Below are positions 47,710 through 59,100 of a stretch of DNA of 64,000 nucleotides, piece after piece. The notes beneath the pieces were generated by a model, which made no database searches, was not told where the DNA came from, and was given only the letters and a program-made list of their open reading frames with translations. Position 1 is the stretch's first letter, and every line of letters starts with the position of its first letter. The translations under genes were made by a program, and so were the position numbers. Source of the stretch: Limnomonas spitsbergensis (taxonomy: Eukaryota; Chlorophyta; Chlorophyceae; Chlamydomonadales); NCBI GenBank assembly GCA_037349105.1, contig JAYJMM010000092.1:434001-498000 (forward strand). Reading direction: 5' to 3'.

Positions 47710-49120
47710 CTACTTCTTCCCATACTTTGCCTGGTATGCCTCACAAGTGGCCCGGTGCTGATACAACCCGACGCCATCCTTAGGCATCGTGTTGCAAGCA
47801 GCACACCTTTTCTGTCCCTCCCCCTGCCGTGTGCCCTTGTTCTCCTTGGCCTTGCTGGCAAACTGCTTCCTGGACACAACAAGAGCAGCAGCTGATGCTG
47901 GAGAAGCACTGTCCATCCTTTTGATGGCCTTGGCTGCATCCAGAACCAGGCTGATGGCGTCGATGGCGTTCTGCACACCAGGAGTGAAGGGAGGGGGCTG
48001 CATGGATGTGCAGCTCAGTGCCTCACTCAAAGCAGCAGTGTCCCTCCTACACAGCTCATTGGTGACCCTCTTCTGGAATTCAAGCAGTTGCCTCGAGGTC
48101 TTTGGTCTGAGGCTGTTGCCCTGGGCCCCTGCGGACTGCTGTTGGCCCAGGGCATGAACCACCTCATTATTGAACTCCCTAGCCATTGCATCCCAGTCTG
48201 TCGTCCGTCCTTTGCTGGAGAACTTGGGGAAGAGTTGGTTGAGCAGGGATATCTCTGATGGGGTACTGATAGGCGTGCATGCTGACGACAATGTAGCACG
48301 CTTAGCCCCCACATGGTGCCTGAGCCACATCCCTTTCCTCTGATTGGACTTGACCACACCCACCTTGGCATGCTTGTTGGGTGCCTTATCCTGAGGAGCA
48401 GGCCTCTTGAGCCTAGGGCACTCCTGTAAAAGGACCTGGCTGTCCAAAGAAGATGGCAGGCCAAGGGGGGTGGCAGCAGCTCCGGGCTGTTGAAGCATGA
48501 CCTGAGCTCCAGCAGCTCTAGCCATCACGTACAAAGGGGTGGCAGCAGCTCCAGGCTGCAGCATGCTGCTGTGGGCTCCAGCAGGCCTAGGCAGCTGAGA
48601 CAGGGGGGAGGCAGCACCTCCATGATGCTGCATGCTGCCCTAAGCTCCAGCAGGCCTAGGCAGCTGAGACAGGGGGGAGGCAGCACCTCCATGATGCTGC
48701 ATGCTGCCCTAAGCTCCAGCAGGCCTAGGCAGCTGAGACAGGGGGGAGGCAGCACCTCCATGATGCTGCATGCTGCCCTGGGCTCCAGCAGGCCTACACA
48801 GCTGAGACAGGGGGGAGGCAGCACCTCCATGCTGCTGCATGCTGCTATGGGCTCCAGTTTTGACCACTGGAGGACATGGACCACTAGATGGGAGCATGCA
48901 TGGAAGGGGAAATGTCTGATGCATCACTCAAAGCATTCTTACCACTAGCCTGTAGAACTGCAGGGCTTCGTCCCAGGCGGTCTTCGTCTTGCCCCTGCTC
49001 ATCATCTGCTGAGCTAGCTCGACTGTGAAATCGCCGCTGGACAGGTACTTCTGGACGGGCTTCGGCCCATGGATACCATGCTTGTCCCTCTTCCACGTGA
49101 CAGCAGCGCGGAGCGAATAT
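47710..49120 (-). pseudogene. Unidentified, probably transposon-related gene with two in-frame TAG codons
   Basis: Read on the minus strand, an upstream piece (about 49,120-48,943; KHGIHGPKPVQKYLSSGDF, AWDEALQFYRLV) ends at a good donor (CTAGTG|GTAAGA). A second frame starts at about 48,927 (MHQTFPLPCMLPSSG) and enters 69-bp repeats encoding GAQGSMQHHGGAASPLSQL. In two repeats the CAG of GAQG is TAG (48,709-48,711 and 48,640-48,642). The same frame then stays open to 47,710: DWDAMAREFNNEVVHALG, LRPKTSRQLLEFQKRV, and a final C-x2-C...H-x4-C cluster (RCAACNT, YQHRATCEAY) that may bind zinc. I recognise no family. The SANT-like first part and the terminal Cys/His cluster would suit a transposon DNA-binding protein. 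It could also be an intact shorter protein starting at 48,633. Confidence 0.45.
48570..48850 (-). repeat. 69-bp coding repeat, about 4 copies
   Basis: The unit is 23 codons and in frame, containing CAGCATGCAGCATCATGGAG and CTGCCTAGGCCTGCTGGAGC. The two TAG-bearing copies share the same C-to-T change, so one mutated unit was probably duplicated. Confidence 0.85.
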
Positions 49121-49449
49121 CGAGAAAGACCAAGTCAAGGTTTTGCGTTTTGCCAGGTTCCTCCGCGTATTTTACCCCTAATTCAGTATTGTATATTACT
49201 GCACCCCTCAATTCCAGGGACAGAGATCGCACAGGTGCCCCTCCTTTATCCGAAGAGGGGTAGGACAGTCTGCCGAATGTCATGGCCCCGTTAGAATTTC
49301 ATTGTAGAATATATTGGAGATGCAGAGGATAATGAAAAATGCAGAAGACTGCGTTTGCTCAGGTTTGAATGTTGCTCACAGGTTGATACCAACTTCTCCC
49401 TTGGGTCGGCACAGAAGTTGCTCACCCTATCTAGTGTGATACCACTAAA

Positions 49450-49645
49450 CCACTACTAAACCCGAATTCAAGCCCACCCGGGGTTTAGCCTACCGTATGG
49501 CAGGTGCTCACAAATGACGGTTTAAAAAGATTTCGTTCACCGCATGACGGTTTGCGCTGCATGTTAGCGGCCAGGCGTGGATTAAAAGATGCAAGGCCCC
49601 CCCTCATCTGCTCGCTGAGTCTGCTTGAGGGATTTTGTCTCTGTA
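49450..49645 (+). mobile_element. Fragment of the 62.8-63.9-kb element
   Basis: GATGCAAGGC, CTGCTCGCTGAGTCTGCTTG and GATTTTGTC match the reverse complement of 62,786-62,850. TTCAAGCCCACC matches near 62,862. Copy A at 46-47 kb lacks this end, so the two copies on this side look like complementary pieces of one element. Confidence 0.65.
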
Positions 49646-49656
49646 AAGAACAGCAT

Positions 49657-49780
49657 TACAATAATGAAGCCTGCCGCTTCTGACACGAGCAGGAACTTCG
49701 ATGTCGAATCTGCGACGCTGAAAAGTCATCACGTCGTCACGGTGGGCAAGTATCCTCGGCAGCGCAGCCGAAATGTTGAT
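49657..49780 (+). CDS. Weak exon candidate upstream of the transporter gene
   Basis: An ATG-started frame MKPAASDTSRNFDVESATLK continues open to VDQ, followed by a possible donor (GATCAG|GTACAA). There is no domain and no proof of transcription. The transporter gene has its own start at 50,128, so this may be chance or a separate small gene. Confidence 0.15.
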
Positions 49781-50127
49781 CAGGTACAACAGAGAACTAG
49801 AATATGTCAACAAACTATACGTACTGAGCATTTGAGCACCCACGGTTGCACCCAGCACTCTTTTGCCTGGACTTTACAAAGTGTGACACGCGCATACATG
49901 TTATAGAAGTGTGGGGTGTGACCAACCCAAGGGTGACCACATGCTCGATTGCCATGCCGTTGCCGAGAACATCCTGTACACCTCAAGCTGCGTTTCGGCG
50001 CTCTCCGACCGTCTCACCTCCTACCGCATAGGCGTTCATCGTCCTTCTGCTGCCCTCTCGTTTCGATCCCAGAGCCCGTCACGCCCTTAGGGCGGGAGCT
50101 GGGGGGGTTGGGGCGTCTCTCTGCATC

Positions 50128-53100
50128 ATGTCCTCAACGACCTCCTTCTGGACGCTTGCTTGGGCGTCCTCGCAACCTGTCATCAAAGTGGTCCTCCTGT
50201 GTGGAGTAGGAGCACTCTGCACCCGTAAGGTGAGGGTGGCTCCTGTCCTGCAGGGTGGACCCTGTGCTGCTAACACAGTCCACTACTGAAGCTCATCAGG
50301 AACATGCGCACGGGCTGTCCTGCACAATACTTTGCATGGGTGTGTCATATGTAATATGTTCGTCAATAGGCTCATGTCTAGGCTCGAGCATAAGCCTGTA
50401 GGATAATTACCACCATTCTATGAGCATGCTTCAGCTTCAATTCAGCTACATCACGGCCTATGGCTGGCAGGGCCTGGTGCCGCGAGGTGCCTACTGCCCA
50501 GGCCATCGGTCATCGCCCGATCCTGGTTGGTCCCAATAGGCGCTGATGATTTGAAGGTGGTAATGCGCACATTGATAAAAGTCCGGATGACCGCTATCAT
50601 GGCAGCATGCATGGCACCAGGCATGCGGCGCCTGCGCACCGCATGCCATCATGCATGGCACTGGACACGCAGCACATGGGCACCGCATGCAATCACGCAT
50701 GGAGCAGCATATTTAAATGTGCCTCAGCTGCAATGTAGCTACATTGCGTGCACCTGGGCGGGCCTGATGTGGCAGGCCTTCCTGACTGGGCCACCGCCAT
50801 AGACCGGTATTTATTTTTGCGTGACTCAGCTACTTGTCAGCTACACTGCGGACTCCGGCCGGTCACCCCTGGTGTGGCCAGCCCTGCTGCTTGGCCTGTC
50901 CCGTACTGGCCCCAATCGGGCCCTTTGGCAGCCCCGGGCGGCCGGCCGGCCAATGGTGGCCTCATAGAGGAAAAAAGAAAGCCTGGCAAAAGCTGATCCT
51001 CTCAATGTCCTGCGGCTTTGCAGCAAAATGCAAAGGCTGCGTTATCGATTCACCCCCTCCCGCTGACGTAGTTACTTTCGAAGGGCCGCCCCTTGGCCTC
51101 GAAAACTCAATTGAGACTCGACCTTCACCGGCCGGCGGTCCAAGCAGCATGGCGGGCAAGGCATGGGGCCTGCGGCCAGAGGCCGGCAGGTAGCTGACCC
51201 GAAGCTGGACTTGAGCAGAACTCAATCTAAACGGTTGACAAGCCACCACAAAAAACAACCATGTGGACCACACTAAGCCTTGCCGCCCGAGTGAGCCTAA
51301 ATCTGTTAGTTTTCTGCTGGATGCCCATTGTAGTGCATTTCAGAGACAAAATCGACCTTGTTCGAATTCGATTATTTGTTTGGGATCTCTTAAGGGGTTC
51401 AATAAAAGACTCTCCACCGATAAACAAGGTCGAAAATCGAAGTTTGTATTCAATGATTGTAATATTGCTGACAGTGTCAACAAAAGTGCTGACATGAGGA
51501 TGAAAATAGATTCATAAATCTGGGTGAAGACTCACTGCGTCTGAAAACTGTTAGTTGCACATAAGGTACCTGTGTCTATTTTAGTGCACCCCAGAGCACC
51601 TTCAGGGGACTGCTGGGTGGCCATTACTGGGGACCAAACCTTGACTGGCCCATAGCCGGTGGCCCAAGCAGTAGGCCTACTTGCAGCGGGTCCGGCCGTG
51701 GGGTAGCTGAATCGTAGCTGAATTTAGCTGAGACGTGCTAAACTAATAACTGCAAGGCCCCTGCATCGCCCCATCGCCTACCAAGCCTAGCACGCACTCC
51801 AATGCACATGCCCACATCTGCTTTGCATTCAGGGCATCCTTGATGACAGCGGGCGCAAGCTGCCTTCCTCCATCTCTCCATCGCCTACCAAGCCTAGCAC
51901 GCACTCCAATGCACATGCCCACATCTTCTTTTCATTCAGGGCATCCTTGATGACAGCTGGCGCAAGCTGCCTTCCTCCATCTCTCCATCGCCTACCAAGC
52001 CTAGCACGCACTCCAATGCACATGCCCACATCTTCTTTTCATTCAGGGCATCCTTGATGACAGCTGGCGCAAGCTGCCTTCCTCCATCTCTCCATCGCCT
52101 ACCAAGCCTAGCACGCACTCCAATGCATATGCCCACATCTGCTTTGCATTCAGGGCATCCTTGATGACAGCGGGCGCAAGCTGCCTTCCTCCATCTCTCC
52201 ATCGCCTACCAAGCCTAGCACGCACTCCAATGCACATGTCCACATCTGCTTTGCATTCAGGGCATCCTCGATGACAGCGGGCGCAAGCTGCCTTCCTCCA
52301 TCTCTCCATCGCCTACCAAGCCTAGCACGCACTCCAATGCACATGCCCAACTCTGCTTTGCATTCAGGGCATCCTTGATGACAGCGGGCGCAAGCTGCCT
52401 TCCTCCATCTCTCCATCGCCTACCAAGCCTAGCACGCACTCCAATGCACATGCCCACATCTGCTTTGCATTCAGGGCATCCTTGATGACAGCTGGCGCAA
52501 GCTGCCTTCCTCCATCTCTCCATCGCCTACCAAGCCTAGCACGCACTCCAATGCACATGCCCAACTCTGCTTTGCATACAGGGCATCCTCGATGACAGCT
52601 GGCGCAAGCTGCCTTCCTCCATCTCTCCATCGCCTACCAAGCCTAGCACGCACTCCAATGCACATGCCCAACTCTGCTTTGCATTCAGGGCATCCTTGAT
52701 GACAGCTGGCGCAAGCTGCCTTCCTCCATCTCTCCATCGCCTACCAAGCCTAGCACGCACTCCAATGCACATGCCCAACTCTGCTTTGCATACAGGGCAT
52801 CCTCGATGACAGCTGGCGCAAGCTGCCTTCCTCCATCTCTCCATCGCCTACCAAGCCTAGCACGCACTCCAATGCACATGCCCAACTCTGCTTTGCATAC
52901 AGGGCATCCTCGATGACAGCTGGCGCAAGCTGCCTTCCTCCATCTCTCCATCGCCTACCAAGCCTAGCACGCACTCCAATGCACATGCCCAACTCTGCTT
53001 TGCATACAGGGCATCCTCGATGACAGCGGGCGCAAGCTGCCTTCCTCCATCTCTCCATCGCCTACCAAGCCTAGCACGCACTCCAATGCACATGCCCACA

Positions 53101-56100
53101 TCTGCTTTGCATTCAGGGCATCCTTGATGACAGCGGGCGCAAGCTGCCTCCCTCCATTTCTCCATCGCCTACCAAGCCTAGCACGCACTCCAATGCACAT
53201 GTCCAACTCTGCTTTGCGTTCAGGGCATCCTTGATGACAGCGGACTCAAGCTGCCTTCCTCCATCTCTCCATCGCCTACCAAGCCTAGCACGCACTCCAA
53301 TGCACATGCCCAAATCTGCTTTGCATTCAGGGCATCCTTGATGACAGCGGGCGCAAGCTGCCTTCCTCCATCTCTCCATCGCCTACCAAGCCTAGCACGC
53401 ACTCCAATGCACATGCCCAAATCTGCTTTGCATTCAGGGCATCCTTGATGACAGCGGGCTCAAGCTGCCTTCCTCCATCTCTCCATCGCCTACCAAGCCT
53501 AGCACGCACTCCAATGCACATGCCCAACTCTGCTTTGCGTTCAGGGCATCCTCGATGACAGCGGGCGCAAGCTGCCTTCCTCCATCTCTCCATCGCCTAC
53601 CAAGCCTAGCACGCACTCCAATGCACATGCCCAAATCTGCTTTGCATTCAGGGCATCCTTGATGACAGCGGGCGCAAGCTGCCTTCCTCCATCTCTCCAT
53701 CGCCTACCAAGCCTAGCACGCACTCCAATGCACATGCCCACATCTGCTTTGCATTCAGGGCATCCTTGATGACAGCTGGCGCAAGCTGCCTCCCTCCATC
53801 TCTCCATCGCCTACCAAGCCTAGCACGCACTCCAATGCACATGTCCAACTCTGCTTTGCGTTCAGGGCATCCTTGATGACAGCGGGCGCAAGCTGCCTTC
53901 CTCCATCTCTCCATCGCCTACCAAGCCTAGCACGCACTCCAATGCACATGCCCAAATCTGCTTTGCATTCAGGGCATCCTTGATGACAGCTGGCGCAAGC
54001 TGCCTCCCTCCATCTCTCCATCGCCTACCAAGCCTAGCACGCACTCCAATGCACATGTCCAACTCTGCTTTGCGTTCAGGGCATCCTTGATGACAGCGGG
54101 CGCAAGCTGCCTTCCTCCATCTCTCCATCGCCTACCAAGCCTAGCACGCACTCCAATGCACATGCCCAAATCTGCTTTGCATTCAGGGCATCCTTGATGA
54201 CAGCTGGCGCAAGCTGCCTCCCTCCATCTCTCCATCGCCTACCAAGCCTAGCACGCACTCCAATGCACATGTCCAACTCTGCTCTGCGTTCAGGGCATCC
54301 TTGATGACAGCGGGCGCAAGCTGCCTTCCTCCATCTCTCCATCGCCTACCAAGCCTAGCACGCACTCCAATGCACATGCCCAACTCTGCTTTGCATTCAG
54401 GGCATCCTTGATGACAGCGGGCTCAAGCTGCCTTCCTCCATCTCTCCATCGCCTACCAAGCCTAGCACGCACTCCAATGCACATGTCCAACTCTGCTTTG
54501 CATTCAGGGCATCCTCGATGACAGTGGGCTCAAGCTGCCTTCCTCCATCTCTCCATCGCCTACCAAGCCTAGCACGCACTCCAATGCACATGTCCAACTC
54601 TGCTTTGCATACAGGGCATCCTTGATGACAGCGGGCTCAAGCTGCCTTCCTCCATCTCTCCATCGCCTACCAAGCCTAGCACGCACTCCAATGCACATGT
54701 CCAACTCTGCTTTGCATTCAGGGCATCCTCGATGACAGTGGGCTCAAGCTGCCTTCCTCCATCTCTCCATCGCCTACCAAGCCTAGCACGCACTCCAATG
54801 CACATGTCCAACTCTGCTTTGCATTCAGGGCATCCTTGATGACAGCGGGCTCAAGCTGCCTTCCTCCATCTCTCCATCGCCTACCAAGCCTAGCACGCAC
54901 TCCAATGCACATGTCCAACTCTGCTTTGCATTCAGGGCATCCTCGATGACAGTGGGCTCAAGCTGCCTTCCTCCATCTCTCCATCGCCTACCAAGCCTAG
55001 CACGCACTCCAATGCACATGTCCAACTCTGCTTTGCATACAGGGCATCCTTGATGACAGCGGGCGCAAGCTGCCTTCCTCCATCTCTCCATCGCCTACCA
55101 AGCCTAGCACGCACTCCAATGCACACGCGCAACTCTGCTTTGCATTCAGGGCATCCTCGATGACAGCGGGCGCAAGCTGCTTTCCTCCATTGCCTACCAA
55201 GTGTTCATCCCTGCGCTCAACTTCACCTCCATTGGGGGAAGCTTGTCAGCCGCCCGCCTTCTCCATTGGTGGCCACTCATCCTCAATATGCTCATCAGGT
55301 GAGGGAGCAGGGGGGTGTTGTTTCGGACGTCAGCTACGGTTCAGCTACAGTTCAGCTAAAGATCAGCTACATTTCAGCTACCATGTGGCCTCTGAGCGGA
55401 GGTCCCATGAACGGCAAGCCATGCTCCCGGTCGCAGTCCCACCCATCGGGCCCAGGGCGGCCCGCTGAAGGTGGCTCAAGGCCGGGATTTCATTTCATGC
55501 ATCCACGGACAAATGCAGAGCAGCTCGGCGTCACAATCTCATCAAAGTTATTTGATCACGCTTCAGCTACATTCAGCTACGTTCAGCTAAGTTGAGTTAT
55601 ATCCCCCCCCCCTTTCTCGAACCTCCTCGCATTGTCACTGAATTGTAGCTGAAGCACCTTCCAATATCCCGCATTATATTATGTCTCTCCCCCCCCTACC
55701 TCGCACGTTGCAATGTAACTGAGTTGTAGCTGAAGCACCTTCCAATATACCGCATTATGTCATGTCTCTCGCCCCCTGTTTCCTCATAGCTCCGGTGTCG
55801 GAGCCGCCCTAGGTTATTGCAACGCCTGGCTCGTCAAGCCTCAACCGGGCTTCAGGAACCACACCATGGCAGCCGTCATGTTCGGTGAGAGGAAGGAAAT
55901 CAGTCATTGAAGAGTAAACACTGAACCCTAAATATGTGTTTTTGAAATCTCAGCAGGGCCTGCTGGTAGGGGATGAAGGAAAACTTGGCATGCTTACGAA
56001 TACGGCAATACCTTAGGGGCGTGACTGCAACTCGGGAATGCTGGTTGGGAAGGAAAGAACGCTTTGGTTCCTTGCTGGTCAGGCTGTGCAGGTAAGAGGA

Positions 56101-59100
56101 ACAAGGTCATGTTGGGTGGGAGGAAGGAACTCCAAGTATGGCGCACTAGGGGCATGCCGGCTGTTAGGGCAGGGTGATAGGGCAGAGATTGCCAGCAACC
56201 TACCGTTTGCGCTGTAAATAAATAAATAAATAAATTTGTAAATAAATAAATACATTTGTAAATAAATACATAAGCCAGAAAGCGAGGGTTGAGGCAAAAA
56301 CCCATTTGGCTGAAGCATGGGACATGTCCTTCGCAGCGGCACTTGGTGATCACTAAGAGGGTTCCCCCTTTACGCCCTTTGTGACCAGGTCTTCCTAAAC
56401 GTATGTCCGGATCAGGCAACACGTGAAGCATGCCTCTACTCATGGTCTCCACTCTCGCGTGCCTCTAGCCTCAATTCTTTTGGGCTGCATGTAATGATCA
56501 CAAGGAAATGGTATATGCCGGCAACATGCATTTGGTCATTGTCTTACCTCTCGCTCCCCACCCTAAACCCTAAACCCTAAACCCTGCTTCTTGAACCCTC
56601 GCTCGCATCAGGCAATACTGGTAACCTGCCTTTGGTCATCGTCTCCACTCTCGCCCGCTCCTCAGCGGCAGTTCTAGGAGACATGTCTCCGCAAGAGGTA
56701 TAACAGCAGCCAGATACCGTGATGAAATATGTTTATTGACTGCAAATGTGTCAAAGAAGGAGGGCAGAATAATGCAGGCAGTCCGCCCACTGCTGAAACA
56801 ACCTGCTATGAACAGTAGCTTGATTTTTATACTCAATACCCTTACATGACCAGCTCCGAAGCAATTGTGTGTAGAAGCTAAACCCTCAACCTTCAAATGA
56901 CCTGTTATGAAATGCAGTTTTCATGTTCAAACCCTAGCCCCTTCATGACCTGTCATGAAGCAGGTTGTGTGTGCGTGTTAAAACCATTTCATGAAGTATC
57001 TTGCACTGCCTGGCTGGTCCCTCCGCAGGCTGAAGTCCTGTCTGTGGCGTACGTGATTGTGGGTATCGTCCTGCCCAGTCTGCTTATCCCAACCATAGGC
57101 TTCCGCATGCTGGCCAAAGTAAGCTTAGGGAATGCAGGGCTCAGGCCAAACATGGGTTTGGATGTGCGAGGGAAACCACATGCTGGTCAAGAGAGGCCTG
57201 GGGTAGACTTCAGTTAGGATGTGCCGCAAATGAAATGCTGGCTTAGTACTAGATACCGCACCACTGTACCGCACCACTGTACCAGGTACCCCACAATTTT
57301 CTTTTGTGATCGCACCCTATCAGCTGCATTTCAGCTCAACCTGGCTGCAGGCTGGTATCTGACTGCGGCCGAGGGGTCATGGACCAGACCCCTCGGCCGT
57401 AGGCCACCTGGGCTCGGAATCCGATCGGCTCCTAGTTCCCTGACTCCTGTACTCCTGGTGCCGTATGCCCTGTTGCTTGTGCTCCTGGCGGGCAAGGCTT
57501 GCTAGGGTTTTTTGCTGCCTGAGCCCCGCCACTTCCTTTCCAGATATGTTTCCACCTGTGTCTATAACTTTGAACCCAAACACCGCCGCCACTAGGCTGG
57601 TCAAGGCTTACTCCCAATTGGCCCTGGGGTGGCAGGTCTTTGGCAGAAGGCAGAAGTTAGTTTGGTACACACTTAAAACCCTAAACCCTAAACCCTTAAC
57701 CCTTTAAACAACCTTGGATTTAAATGTCCAATCTACCCCTGTCCTTCAATATTGGTGGTCGCTAAATCTTAATTCTTAAATTCAGAGCCTGTGCACTTTC
57801 CCAGCCCTTGTGTTTCTATTGCTGAATTATGTCGCCCGAATCCGGGGTTTCATTCCCTTGCAGGATCCAACACTTGATGCTCCAGATGGGCCTGGATCCA
57901 GCAATCTGCCTAGATCCAGCGATCCGCAAAGATCCCGTGATCCGCCTGGATCCAGTGAGAGCAACGTCCTCGATGACGAGGGAGAAACGGAGCGCCTACT
58001 CCCAGGCCGGCACGAGGGCCGCCAGGGAGGGGAAGCTGCCGGGAAGCTGTCACTCGGCGGCGCCAGCCTGGGCTGGCAGCACCTGCCAGCTTCTGGGGGA
58101 GAAAGCTGCAGGGCCGCAGTGGGTACCTATGGGGATGCATCTTCCAGCAGGGGTGCTACTAACAACGGGGGTGTTCCTGACCGGGCCAGAGGCGCCAGCG
58201 TAGGCATGCCTGGACACGGGGATCTCCTAGCTCTGTCCGGACATGCCGGCAGCGGAACGCCTGACACACGCGATGACATCAGAATTCGCATCCATGTAGA
58301 CGGGAAAGGACTCACTGAAGCTCAATCAAAGGGACCTAAAACTGAATTTGAGGACTCTGTGAGCGCCAGTGCCGGCTTGATAGAGATGGCTGCGCTGAGG
58401 GCTGGGCGGCAGGAGGGCGGTCGCGAGGGAGCTGATGCCGAGCAGGCACTGGCAACAACAAGGACAACAACAGCAACAACAGCAACAGGGATGACAGCGC
58501 AGGCAACCGCAATGGCGAATGTTGCATTAACTACGCCTGCACTGGGAAAACCGTTTTCGCAAGCCGTTGCAGTTGCAGCCCGCTCCAGCAGCGGCTGTTC
58601 GATGCTGGTTGCGTCAACCTCAGAAGGGGCGTTGGGCAGCCACCGCTGGGCAGATGGGGACAAGGCCCTCAGAGACGACCCACCTGCTGCCTGCATCTCC
58701 GCGTCCGCCCCCACTCCCTGGCCTGCACATAACGCTGTACCTCCAGCCGGCTTTCGTCACGTGCTAGAGGGGCCGCCTGCTCCCTCGCTGTCTTTGGGCT
58801 TTCAAGATGGCAGCGACCTGACCCCGCCCAGCTGGATGCTTTCCAGGTGATCTGCAGGTTGGGGACAACAAGTTTTTGTGTGGTACATTGCTCCTAGCCT
58901 CCCTGCCTCTGCCCACCCGTATGATGCCCAGGTGAGCTGCAGGTTGGGGATAACAAATCATGTTGTGTTACAGCGCTCCTAGCCTCCCCGCCTGCGCCCA
59001 GCTGGATGTCAAAGGTCTGCATTAGTGCAAACTGCTAACCGGAAAGACAGGTGGAGCGCGCCTCTCGTCCCTCAGCCCCGAATTGGCGAATCCTGCCATC

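Noticed and set aside
51829..55200. Tandem genes encoding 88-residue MERWRKAACARCHQGCPECK-type proteins on the minus strand
   Set aside because: They are antisense to the 107-bp array. The same unit on the plus strand contains a real acceptor and exon start, and 107 is not divisible by 3, so frames end at each second unit.
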